Shown here piece by piece: positions 36,202 to 44,564 of a DNA stretch of 64,000 bases. A program made the translations under genes and the position numbers. The notes below the pieces were generated by a model. That model searched no databases and had not been told where the DNA came from. It saw only the letters and a list, made by a program, of their open reading frames with translations. This stretch comes from Phaeodactylibacter xiamenensis (GTDB lineage: Bacteria > Bacteroidota > Bacteroidia > Chitinophagales > Saprospiraceae): contig NZ_JPOS01000079.1 of assembly GCF_000759025.1 (NCBI RefSeq), positions 62,001-126,000 on the forward strand. Reading direction: 5' to 3'. The first letter of the stretch is position 1. Each line of letters starts with the position of its first letter.

Positions 36202-36558
36202 ATTGATGTACAGTGAATATTCCAGCCTTTGCTGAATAGGCGGAAGGGAATGAAATGGAGGGGGAATGTAAAACTGCAAACTGCTGAATGTAAAATGTAA
36301 AAGTGTGAGCGAGGCATGGCTCGGGCGGAAGGGAATGAAATCTGTAATGTCTTTAGAGGTGGTTTTTTCACCCGGCGCACTTCCTTCGCCGGGTGTGCTG
36401 TAAAAGTGGCTTTTTCGCCCGGAATACTTCTCGCCGAACCCTGCTTCGAGCCTCATCAGTAGGAGGAATCAGCACGTATGTATGTTTCCATGCAAAGTTT
36501 AGGGTTTCGCGGAACATCCCTGAATTAAGAGTTACTTTTGCCTGAAAACACCTAACTC
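36202..36558. other. Intergenic region with short duplications
   Basis: This 357-base gap holds an 18-base direct repeat beginning GGCGGAAGGG (36239-36256 and 36324-36341), an imperfect duplication of about 32 bases (36359-36391 and 36406-36436), and a perfect 9-base-arm hairpin CACCCGGCG/CGCCGGGTG (36369-36395) with no T tail. No gene is visible. The pattern looks like decayed repeat sequence. Confidence 0.5.
36533..36540 (+). promoter_or_regulatory. Promoter -7 element candidate
   Basis: TACTTTTG is an exact TAnnTTTG match, 18 bases before the ATG at 36559. No good -33 TTG; a TTTCG lies about 24 bases upstream. Confidence 0.4.
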
Positions 36559-37845
36559 ATGCGATACCTATGGCTTAGCTTATTGACCTGTGTTTTCTAC
36601 GTTCAGTCTACCGCACAGCCTTACGTGGAGGGCGGGCAGACCCGTCACCGGTTTGCGCAATTGCTGATTGGGGCGGACGCGGTATTATTTCCGGCATCGG
36701 GGCAGACTTTCGCCCTGGATGGAGACGGCAGCTTGTCGGATTTTACGCCCAATGCGGCGCTTGTCCCGCGCATTAATATCGCAGGGACGCACTTTTGGGG
36801 GCACGCCAATTTCTACATCTCCATACCTGTTGCGAATGTGCTGGACAACAGTGTGCCATTTGGTGGCGATTACACCTTTAATCCCGGTGTGGAAACTGGG
36901 CTGCGGGTATACCCCTGGCGCATAGAGGAAAAGAAATTCCGTCCTTTCGTCGGTGCCGCCTTTGCAATAAGCGACTGGCAACAGAACAGCAACCGGGGCT
37001 CGGGGGCATTTGCGCATCAGACGCGGTTTCCGGTACAGTTGGGGCTGACCTGGCAGCGCAAGCAGCTGTTGTTTGAATTGGGCGCGGGTCAGTTTTTGAA
37101 TAACCAAACGGACTACTACGTCAGCCCGAATGATGCGGTAGAGATTGAGCTCCCCTCCACCTACTTCTGGCTGGGCTGCAACTGGCAGATAGAGACGACC
37201 CTCAGTGCGGAGAAAAGCTGGAAGAGCGGTCAGACGGCTGCAACTGTGGAGCGCCTGGAAGAAAAGCGAGCCCTCAGCGGCTGGTCGGTAGCCGTGGGCC
37301 CTTCATCTGCCTTCATACTAGGCCGCTCACCGCGCAATGATAAACTGTACCCGGCGATAGGCCGCCATAGCGGTGCGGCGATCTTCCCGGAATTTGGGCT
37401 GGGCTACTACCACTATCCCTGGGATGCCCACCTGAACCTGGCTTTCCGGGCGAACCGGTCGGAGCGTTCGGCTTACGGCACTGCTCAGGTCCTGCAACGC
37501 CGGGCCTTAACCCTCGAAGCCTATAAATTCCTCTTTGATTACCATGGCTTCGTACCATTTATCGGCCCCCACCTCAGCCGCGAGTGGCTCAGCATGGAGG
37601 AAACGGTGCAGCGGTCTACGCCTTACGAGGGCAGCGAAGTACAATGGGTGCCGGGGGTGACCTTCGGCTGGGATATCCGCCCCAATCAGCTTCAGGGCTT
37701 TATCCTGCGCACTAATTTGCGGTATACGCCAACTCAAAATATAGGACCTGAGGGTGGAGTCTCCTTCCGGCAGCTGGAGTTCAACTTTATTCAGCTGGTG
37801 CTTTATCCCGGGCGGATAAAGCGGATGCAGCGGGCATTGCGATGA
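36559..37845 (+). CDS. Secreted barrel-like protein, unknown
   Basis: The product has 428 residues with a signal peptide (1-19, ending VQSTAQ). The mature protein alternates hydrophobic and polar residues through most of its length (HFWGHANFYISIPVANVL, RKQLLFELGAGQFLNN, HLNLAFRANRSE) with conserved-looking turns, and ends in a basic tail after FIQLVLYPGRIKR. This fits an outer-membrane barrel of about 18 strands. I do not recognise a named family. It has its own promoter element and no operon partner. Confidence 0.75.
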   Translation: MRYLWLSLLTCVFYVQSTAQPYVEGGQTRHRFAQLLIGADAVLFPASGQTFALDGDGSLSDFTPNAALVPRINIAGTHFWGHANFYISIPVANVLDNSVPFGGDYTFNPGVETGLRVYPWRIEEKKFRPFVGAAFAISDWQQNSNRGSGAFAHQTRFPVQLGLTWQRKQLLFELGAGQFLNNQTDYYVSPNDAVEIELPSTYFWLGCNWQIETTLSAEKSWKSGQTAATVERLEEKRALSGWSVAVGPSSAFILGRSPRNDKLYPAIGRHSGAAIFPEFGLGYYHYPWDAHLNLAFRANRSERSAYGTAQVLQRRALTLEAYKFLFDYHGFVPFIGPHLSREWLSMEETVQRSTPYEGSEVQWVPGVTFGWDIRPNQLQGFILRTNLRYTPTQNIGPEGGVSFRQLEFNFIQLVLYPGRIKRMQRALR

Positions 37846-37945
37846 CAGGGTAGCACAGCGTTTTTTTGAATAAAAAAATGCTGGCGGCAGAACCAAAATT
37901 AAGGTAAGGTGTCAATAGGATATTATTTAAAATTAAAGTAATGCT

Positions 37946-38386
37946 ATGAAAGGTAATTGTAATGCTTTCTTTTGTTTTGCTACCATGCTGGCTTGCTCAT
38001 TGGTGTTTATCGGATGTAGTCAGAATGATGGCAGCGACGTTAGTCCATCAACAAATGATGCTGGCGCTGTTACTTCTTTCTTGATGCATGATGCAGGTTT
38101 AATCATTACCCTTTTGACAGATGATGGAGATGATGAGACCGATTATTTTGAGTCCTATGTTTTTAACTTCAGTTCAAACGGTAATATAGCGGCAGTGGGT
38201 GATAGTGATACTGTTACAGGGACATATAATGTTTTTCGTGATGACGGGAGGGTGGAATTGTACATGGACTTTCCTAATGTCGGAAACTTTGACGAGCTCG
38301 ATGACGATTGGTATTTCATTTCCATTGACCAAAACACGATCCGGTTTAATGACGATGGAGACCGGCTGGAATTTAGGCAACGATGA
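37946..38386 (+). CDS. Small lipoprotein, unknown
   Basis: The product has 146 residues. A lipoprotein signal with MLACSLVFIGC (lipid cysteine near 24) is followed by a Ser/Asp-rich linker and a strand-rich acidic domain with DDGDDETDYFESYVFNFSS and VFRDDGRVELYMDF. The repeated VTGTYNV pattern resembles lipocalin-like lipoproteins of Bacteroidota, but no family is certain. The gene and its surroundings (37860-38440) are more AT-rich than the neighbours, a possible sign of transfer. Confidence 0.75.
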   Translation: MKGNCNAFFCFATMLACSLVFIGCSQNDGSDVSPSTNDAGAVTSFLMHDAGLIITLLTDDGDDETDYFESYVFNFSSNGNIAAVGDSDTVTGTYNVFRDDGRVELYMDFPNVGNFDELDDDWYFISIDQNTIRFNDDGDRLEFRQR

Positions 38387-38441
38387 ACAGGGCTTTCGTA
38401 TATTGTACCGTTGGTTGTCATGAATAAAAAACAACAGGGCA

Positions 38442-39449
38442 ATGGAAGGACAGCATTCTTATCGGATCAAAGAGCTAAATATTGAAAGCTTCCCAAAGGG
38501 GCAGATCAGCGAAGCGTGGTTGCACATCATCAACAATGGGATTGGTGAGCCGGTCCGGATACCCATCATTATTGCCCGGGGCAAGGAAGACGGTCCGGTG
38601 CTTGGGCTGAATGCCGCCCTGCACGGCAATGAGCTGAACGGCATCCCGGTCATCCAGAAGCTCATCAACGACTTAAATCTGGATGAACTCAGGGGTACAA
38701 TTGTGGGCGTACTCGTCGCAAATGTCCCCGGGCTGCTGCTGGAGCAAAGGGCTTTCAACGATGGTGTCGACCTCAACCGGATCAGCCCGGGCAAGCGCGA
38801 TGGTACCCAAAGCGAGCTGTATGTCTACCGGCTTTTTGAAAGGATCGTCAAGAAATTTGACTACCTGATCGATTTGCATACCGCAAGTTTCGGGCGTGTG
38901 AACACCTACTACATCCGCGCTGATATGTCTGATGAAATGAGCTCAAGGATGGCAAGGCTGCAGAACCCCGAGATCATTCTCAACCACACTCCAATCGGCA
39001 TAACGCTAAGGGGGCGGGCCGCCATACATGGCATCAAGACCATCACTATAGAGTTGCGAGATCCTCATTTGTTTCAACGGGATGTGATCAACGACAGTCT
39101 GGTAGGCGTCAGAAACATACTCTGCGACCTGAAGATGCTGCCCGGTGAAATCCTTTGCCCGGCAGATGAAATTACCCTATGCGACTCCTCCTATTGGCTG
39201 TACACTGATGAAGGGGGGATTCTCAATGTCTTCCCGCAGCTCGGGCAGCAATTAAAGAAGGGAGATAAAATTGCCGCCGTAAAGACCATTTTTGGAAAAA
39301 CAGTCAAGGAGTACTTTTGCCCTGAAGACGGGGTTGTCATTGGGAAGAGCGTCAATCCCATCAACCAATCCGGCAGCAGGATTCTGCATTTAGGTATTAA
39401 TACGAAGAAGATACCTTGCATTACTGCGCAGGAGTTGGATCATCAGTAA
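38442..39449 (+). CDS. Succinylglutamate desuccinylase/aspartoacylase-family hydrolase
   Basis: The product has 335 residues. Zinc ligands of the M14-like fold are visible: HGNE in NAALHGNELNGIPVI (His and Glu near 65-68) and DLHTASFG (His near 147). The substrate-binding VDLNRISPG is the family NRxxPG block. The C-terminal third is the beta domain with LLYTDEGGILNVFPQLG-like sequence. It hydrolyses an N-acyl or amide bond of a small molecule in the cytoplasm; the precise substrate is unknown. Members of this family often accompany ATP-grasp ligases, but none is adjacent here. Confidence 0.9.
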   Translation: MEGQHSYRIKELNIESFPKGQISEAWLHIINNGIGEPVRIPIIIARGKEDGPVLGLNAALHGNELNGIPVIQKLINDLNLDELRGTIVGVLVANVPGLLLEQRAFNDGVDLNRISPGKRDGTQSELYVYRLFERIVKKFDYLIDLHTASFGRVNTYYIRADMSDEMSSRMARLQNPEIILNHTPIGITLRGRAAIHGIKTITIELRDPHLFQRDVINDSLVGVRNILCDLKMLPGEILCPADEITLCDSSYWLYTDEGGILNVFPQLGQQLKKGDKIAAVKTIFGKTVKEYFCPEDGVVIGKSVNPINQSGSRILHLGINTKKIPCITAQELDHQ

Positions 39450-39485
39450 TGAAAGTTACTAAATATCGCTGGATATGGTCATAAA

Positions 39486-40775
39486 TCACAGCGCTTTCAC
39501 CCGCTCTGCCTTATCCAGGAATGCCGGGTCAAAAGTGATGCCGAGCCCTGGCGCATCCGGCACACTGATCCTGCCTTCACTGGGCTGCAGGCTCACGCTG
39601 CTCTCTATCGGGATGCCATCTTCGTTCCCTTTAAATTCCTGGTAGGGGCCAATATTGGGTACGAATGACGCAAAGTGCATCATGTAGAGGAAGCCGAGCC
39701 CGTCACCGGAGATGTGTGGCGTACAGGGCTTGCCCACAATTTCGGCCATTTTGGCAACTCTAGCGGATCGGACTAAGCCACCGAAAAAGAGCAGGTCTGG
39801 CTGTACGACCTGCAGGGCATCTTCGGTAAGGAACCACATGAAACGGCGCATGCTAGCCTCTTCTTCTCCACCCGCTACCGGTACGTTCAGGGCATCGGCT
39901 ACGGCTTTGTTTTCGTCGTAGTAGTCGAAGGGGCAGGGCTCCTCAAAAAAGTCGGTCCCGTGCGCTTCCAGTATGCGCCCAATTTCAATAGCCGTGGGCA
40001 CATCGAAGCTTCCGTTGGCATCGGTGTAAATGGTGGCATCACTGCCCAGGGTTTTCCGCACCAGCGGAATGAGCGCTTTGTCGCGGGCCATGCTTTCATC
40101 GGTGTAGTGCATGCGCGCACCCAGGCGGTACTTTACGGCTTTGGCACCGGAGGCTTCCACGAGCTCTAGCAGGTGCTCCATTTCTGCTTCCGGGGCATTG
40201 CCCCGCCGGCCGCTCGCATAGTAGATATCGACTTCATCCCTCACCCGGCTTCCCAGCAGCGTACTGATGGGTACGCCCCCGGCTTTCCCCAGCATGTCCA
40301 GCACCGCAATCTCCACATAGGCTATCGCTACCCAAAGTGCGAGCCCCTGCCATTTGTAGTTCAGCTTTTTGAGGTATAAGTCGTCCAGCAGTTCATCCCA
40401 TTTGCGGGCATCTTTACCTTTGAGAATGGGCGCCACCATTTCGTAAATGATCGGGTAAAGGCGCTCAGCATATTTAGGCTTCATTGCAGCGATGCCTTCC
40501 ACTCCGCTCTTGGAACGGGCACGCAGGAAGAAGTGCTCCCCATTGCGGTAGACACCAATATCACTGATGGGTACCGGATTGGGAATGTGCTGATGCTGAA
40601 CGATGGGCTCTCGCTCAATAGCCTGGAATTGCTTAAGGAGGTCACTGCGGTCGGGCGCATTGCGCGGGGCCTGCCGGAATCCAAAGGAACCACCAAGCAG
40701 GGCGGAAGCGCCAATGGCTTTTTTTAGAAAAGATCGTCTGGGCTGCATTGCTGCGGGATTGGATTGATTCGTCAA
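39486..40775 (-). CDS. Enolase-superfamily enzyme (mandelate racemase type), Tat-like signal
   Basis: The product has 429 residues. The N terminus has RRSFLKKAIGASALLGG, a twin-arginine export signal, so a periplasmic location is likely (rare for this superfamily). Metal ligands are seen in YTDANGSFD (Asp), FFEEPCPFDYYDE (Glu) and VAGGEEE (Glu). VKYRLG replaces the usual KxK, and TPHISGDGLG supplies the acid/base His. It abstracts a proton alpha to a carboxylate, as in acid-sugar dehydratases or racemases. Substrate unknown. Start could be either of two ATGs nine codons apart. Confidence 0.9.
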   Translation of the reverse strand: MTNQSNPAAMQPRRSFLKKAIGASALLGGSFGFRQAPRNAPDRSDLLKQFQAIEREPIVQHQHIPNPVPISDIGVYRNGEHFFLRARSKSGVEGIAAMKPKYAERLYPIIYEMVAPILKGKDARKWDELLDDLYLKKLNYKWQGLALWVAIAYVEIAVLDMLGKAGGVPISTLLGSRVRDEVDIYYASGRRGNAPEAEMEHLLELVEASGAKAVKYRLGARMHYTDESMARDKALIPLVRKTLGSDATIYTDANGSFDVPTAIEIGRILEAHGTDFFEEPCPFDYYDENKAVADALNVPVAGGEEEASMRRFMWFLTEDALQVVQPDLLFFGGLVRSARVAKMAEIVGKPCTPHISGDGLGFLYMMHFASFVPNIGPYQEFKGNEDGIPIESSVSLQPSEGRISVPDAPGLGITFDPAFLDKAERVKAL

Positions 40776-40806
40776 TAGGAATACTCACAAATGCAGGCGT
40801 AACCCT

Positions 40807-42225
40807 TTACCACTCCACTGCTTCCGTCTGCACCGGAATCCGCTTCAGGTGTGGCTTTTTGTTTAGGTAGCGCTGTATGAGGCGTGTGGTTTCCGGATTG
40901 CCCGCGTAGGGCGTAATCGCGTCCCGGAGGTTGTCCATGCTGCCATTCAGCCCTTCCTCATCGAGGTAGCCAAAGCCCTGATAATTGCCATTTTCAACCA
41001 GAATGACTGCCAATTCTCCAGGCTCCCTGCCTTCATCCAGCAGGAAAAAGTCTTCTTCGAATACTGTGGAAAGCACTTCTCTGGCTGCCAGGGCCCGCTC
41101 ATTGTAGTCTTCCACTGATTCCTGTTCAGCGCAGGCACCGTGGCACTGCTTGATGTGGTAGTGAAAGCAGGGACCGCTATTGCCGGGCTGTAGTTTGCAA
41201 AGCCGGGCACAAAGCTCAAAGGCTTCCCGGACGCGGTTGAGGTGGTTGCGGGCGTGGGCAAATTTGGGATACTCCGAAATGACCTGCAGGGTTTTCCGGC
41301 GGGCAGCATTTGCCTGTGTGGCTTCATAGCAAATATAGCCGGCCTCATCTGTAAGGGTATGCACCAGATAAGGGAAGCGCCGCACCCGCTGTGCCCGGTT
41401 GATGGGCGGATGGAGGCGTTTGATCTCGTGGCTTTCCAGCAAAAGGGCCACCAGCTCGCTGCCGGTAATTTCGTAGGTGATATCGTGCACATGCCGTTGC
41501 AGCTTCCCCGCTTTCTCTGTTTTGTCGGCGAAGTGCTCGGCAATGCGCTTTTTGATGTTGATGCTCTTGCCTACGTAAACCACTTCTCCCTGAGCGTTGT
41601 GCAGGTAGTACACCCCGCATTCCTCAGGCAGGGCATGCATCTTTTCCATATCGAAGGACTTGGGCAGCAGGGATTCTTTGATGCCCAGGTTGACCATGTC
41701 CACGACTTGCTTTTGATTGTCCTCTTCTGCCAGAATGCGGCGCAGCAGCTCGGCTGTGGCGAGGGCGTCATCCAGTGCGCGGTGGCGGGCATCGGCTTTC
41801 CACCCCATCCATTTGATGAGGTTGCCCAGGCTGTAGGATGGCAGCCCCGGGAAAGCTTTGCGGCTCAGGCGGACCGTGCACAGGTTCCTCCGGGAATAGG
41901 TATAGCCGAGCCGTTTGAACTCCTCCCTCAGGAAGCTGTAGTCAAAGCGCACATTATGTGCCACGAAAATGGCGCCTTCCGTCATTTCCACTATCTTTCG
42001 GGCTACTTCGTAGAATTTGGGCGCATCTTGCACCATTTCCTGCGTAATGCCCGTTAGTTGTGTGATGCCGTAGGGGACGTAGCACTCGGGGTTGACCAAA
42101 GAACTGTAGGTGTCCAGGACTTGCTGCCCATCGTGAAGGACAATGCCCACTTCAATGATCTTGTGGCGGGAAGCCCGGCCTCCGGTAGTCTCCAGGTCGA
42201 CAATCGCGTAACGCTTGGGTTGCAT
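40807..42225 (-). CDS. Exonuclease-GIY-YIG fusion (DnaQ-like plus UvrC N-like)
   Basis: The product has 472 residues. The first 165 form a DEDDh exonuclease (AIVDLETTGGRASRHKIIEV, HNVRFDYSFLREEF, HRALDDALATAELL). From about 205 a GIY-YIG nuclease domain follows (ECGVYYLHNAQGEVVYVGKS, then INIKKRIAEHF). The rest has UvrC-like C-terminal sequence with a cysteine pattern (CARLCKLQPGNSGPC, HIKQCHGAC). Such fusions are known in Bacteroidota and Mycobacterium and are thought to act in DNA repair beside UvrC or Cho. It is transcribed alone, divergent from the NamZ-like gene. Confidence 0.92.
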   Translation of the reverse strand: MQPKRYAIVDLETTGGRASRHKIIEVGIVLHDGQQVLDTYSSLVNPECYVPYGITQLTGITQEMVQDAPKFYEVARKIVEMTEGAIFVAHNVRFDYSFLREEFKRLGYTYSRRNLCTVRLSRKAFPGLPSYSLGNLIKWMGWKADARHRALDDALATAELLRRILAEEDNQKQVVDMVNLGIKESLLPKSFDMEKMHALPEECGVYYLHNAQGEVVYVGKSINIKKRIAEHFADKTEKAGKLQRHVHDITYEITGSELVALLLESHEIKRLHPPINRAQRVRRFPYLVHTLTDEAGYICYEATQANAARRKTLQVISEYPKFAHARNHLNRVREAFELCARLCKLQPGNSGPCFHYHIKQCHGACAEQESVEDYNERALAAREVLSTVFEEDFFLLDEGREPGELAVILVENGNYQGFGYLDEEGLNGSMDNLRDAITPYAGNPETTRLIQRYLNKKPHLKRIPVQTEAVEW

Positions 42226-42259
42226 AGTTTAATCTCCGTCAGTAAAAAAACAATATGTT

Positions 42260-43483
42260 GTGAAGTTAAAAATTTTGTTTGTAATACTGGGCTTTTTGCC
42301 ACTAAATTGTGCAAAAAGTGTGTCAGAAAAGGCGGTTCAGCCGGTTGATATACCATTGGCTGTGGACATCGATAGCACGCTCGTTCTCGGTGCAGCGCGT
42401 ATGGACGCCTATTTGCCGGACTTGCAGAAAGCCAAAGGCGTGGGGCTGGTCGTCAACCCCACCTCGGTCATAGGCAGCACGCATCTCGTGGATACGCTCC
42501 TGGCTCAGGGCGTCAACGTCCGACAAATCTTCGCACCGGAACATGGCTTCCGGGGCACAGCTGATGCCGGAGAGACGGTGACGGATGGCAAAGACAAACA
42601 AACCGGGCTGCCCATCATTTCCCTCTACGGCGACAATAAAAAGCCGAAACCTTCCCAACTGCAAGGCCTGGATGTCGTGGTATTCGACATTCAGGATGTG
42701 GGGGTGCGCTTTTACACCTACATTTCCACCCTGCACTACGTCATGGAGGCTTGTGCGGAACAAGGCATCAAAGTCCTCGTCCTCGACCGCCCCAATCCTA
42801 ACGGGCATTACGTGGACGGCCCAATCCTTGACCCGGATTTCAAGTCCTTTGTAGGCATGCACCGGGTGCCGATTGTACACGGCATGACGGTTGCGGAATA
42901 TGCCAAAATGGTCAATGGCGAAGGCTGGCTTAAGGGTGGTATCAAGTGCGAACTGGAAGTGGTGCCCTGCCTGAACTATACCCATTCCACACCCTACGAA
43001 TTGCCGGAAAAGCCCAGCCCGAACCTGCCCAATAACCGCTCCATTTACCTTTATCCGTCGCTTTGTTTTTTTGAAGGCACGGTGGTCAGCGTAGGCCGGG
43101 GGACGAACACCCAATTCCAGGTCTATGGTCATCCCGATGCTACCATTGGCGATTACTACTTCACGCCGGAGCCCATGCCCGGCGCCAAATATCCCAAACT
43201 GGAAGGCAAGCGCTGCCGCGGCTTTTCTCTGGCCAGCACTGCACCTGAGCACATTCGTCGGGAAGGCTACCTGAACCTTGACTACCTCGTTGATTTCTAC
43301 CAAGCCTACCCGAATAAGGCGAACTTCTTTCTGGAGACCCTCTTTATCGACAAGCTGGCGGGCACAGATGCCTTGCGCAAAGCCATTGTCGCTGGTCAAT
43401 CGGCGGAGGAAATCCGGGCCTCCTGGGCAGAAGGGCTAACGGCTTACCGGGAGATGCGGGAGGGGTATTTGCTTTATCCCTGA
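42260..43483 (+). CDS. DUF1343 protein, NamZ-type exo-N-acetylmuramidase
   Basis: The product has 407 residues. It begins with GTG at 42260; an ATG five bases upstream is out of frame and stops at once. A lipoprotein-like signal (MKLKILFVILGFLPLNC) precedes the DUF1343 domain: GLVVNPTSVIG, FAPEHGFRGTADAGE, VVFDIQDVGVRFYTYISTL, VLDRPNPNGHYVDGPI and LYPSLCFFEGT. Characterised members (NamZ) remove terminal MurNAc from peptidoglycan fragments, feeding wall recycling. It has a single-gene layout and is followed by a repeat-rich gap. Confidence 0.93.
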   Translation: MKLKILFVILGFLPLNCAKSVSEKAVQPVDIPLAVDIDSTLVLGAARMDAYLPDLQKAKGVGLVVNPTSVIGSTHLVDTLLAQGVNVRQIFAPEHGFRGTADAGETVTDGKDKQTGLPIISLYGDNKKPKPSQLQGLDVVVFDIQDVGVRFYTYISTLHYVMEACAEQGIKVLVLDRPNPNGHYVDGPILDPDFKSFVGMHRVPIVHGMTVAEYAKMVNGEGWLKGGIKCELEVVPCLNYTHSTPYELPEKPSPNLPNNRSIYLYPSLCFFEGTVVSVGRGTNTQFQVYGHPDATIGDYYFTPEPMPGAKYPKLEGKRCRGFSLASTAPEHIRREGYLNLDYLVDFYQAYPNKANFFLETLFIDKLAGTDALRKAIVAGQSAEEIRASWAEGLTAYREMREGYLLYP

Positions 43484-43527
43484 CTTCGCAGCGTGTTAAG
43501 GTGCGCATTCCCTTCGCGCTTTAGTTT

Positions 43528-43910
43528 CAGCTCAGTGCTCTTGTCGTAGAGCTTTCTGCTCTGCGGCAGGTTTCCATGGCGAAGCTGAAGCAGAGCGCCT
43601 GGCAATTGCCGGGTTTAAGCTCTACCCCAGCAGCAAAGCCCTCCTGTTGTGTCCCGGTTTTACCGGGATCTGGCAGGTTCTACCTGGGAAAGCTGGAGCA
43701 GAGTGCCTGGGAAGGACCAGGCTTAAGCTCTACCCCAGCAGCCTAATGCTCCTGTCGTAGAGCTTTCTGCTCTGCTGCAGGTTCTACCTAGGAAAGCTGG
43801 AGTAGAGCGCCTGGGAAGGACTAGGCTTAAGCTCTACCCCAGCAGCCAGTACTCCTGTCGTAGAGCTTACCTCGCGGGTAGTTTACCGGTATCCGGCAGG
43901 TTTCATAGCA
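43528..43910. repeat. Tandem hairpin-forming intergenic repeat, 3.6 units
   Basis: Three units of about 100-108 bases plus a partial fourth start near 43540, 43641, 43749 and 43852, each opening with CTC(C/T)TGT(C/T)GT. Units carry inverted ends GTAGAGCTT and AAGCTCTACCCCAGCAG and inner GCTCTGC/GCAGAG pairs, so each folds into a cruciform-like hairpin. Unit 2 has its first arm replaced by a TCCCGGTTTT/CCGGGA hairpin. A single related copy lies at 50730-50812. The rest of the gap (43484-44045) shows no gene. It behaves like a REP/MITE-type family without coding capacity. Confidence 0.8.
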
Positions 43911-44045
43911 AAACCGTGTAACCGGCAAACGGATAGCTCATCCTACCTTTCAGTTTTCTTCCCCTTAAGTGTTAAAGTTTAGGAGCTTCTGTTTTTTTTT
44001 TGCATCTTACATAGTACATTGTTTAAAACTATAAAAAACATTACC

Positions 44046-44489
44046 ATGCTTAACCTATTGAAAACCTTAACCATTCTTACTCTTTTTTCCTTTTCATTTA
44101 TATCATCACATGAAGTTTTGGCTCATGATTCAAGTGATTCTTCTTGCTCTATGACCTTTACGTATGATCAGATATGTAATGTAACTACAAACGACTGTTC
44201 AGAAGTTGAATTATTAGTACAAAATCTATATAGTATTCCGTGCGGGAGCAATGTAACAGATATAGACTGGACTTTTGACCCGGGAGTTGTTGTTTGCGGA
44301 GGAGGTCCTTGGAGTGGTGTTAGCCCAACTTATACAGTTGACATAGACGTTGTTGCAACCTCGGCTAATAAGCCAGGTAGTAGCAGCGATAACGTGCCTG
44401 TAGGTGTTACTATGACTTATACCTACAACTGCTCAGGAAGTACTTGTACGAACTCTTATTATAGAACCATTTTTGTAACTGTTTGCTAG
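44046..44489 (+). CDS. Small secreted protein with eight cysteines
   Basis: The product has 147 residues from the ATG at 44046 (an upstream TTG is unlikely). A signal peptide (about 1-27, ending HEVLAH) precedes a mature domain of about 120 residues with eight cysteines, including the last residue, and many Thr/Ser/Gly strands (MTFTYDQICNV, VGVTMTYTYNCSG). The layout fits four disulfides in a beta-sandwich. No T9SS tail. I do not recognise a family. The gene is AT-richer than its neighbours and directly follows the repeat array. Confidence 0.7.
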   Translation: MLNLLKTLTILTLFSFSFISSHEVLAHDSSDSSCSMTFTYDQICNVTTNDCSEVELLVQNLYSIPCGSNVTDIDWTFDPGVVVCGGGPWSGVSPTYTVDIDVVATSANKPGSSSDNVPVGVTMTYTYNCSGSTCTNSYYRTIFVTVC

Positions 44490-44564
44490 TGAATATAATT
44501 TCGCCTAGTACACGGTCTACCAGGACGTGCGGTATTAGAGCTCAATTTATTTGCACGCGTTCTT

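Noticed and set aside
42323-43399. 358-residue open frame on the minus strand
   Set aside because: It is antisense to the NamZ-type gene, whose family motifs are clear, and shows no domain.
43528-43910. CRISPR array
   Set aside because: Units of about 105 bases vary along their whole length; there are no short constant repeats separated by unique spacers and no cas genes.
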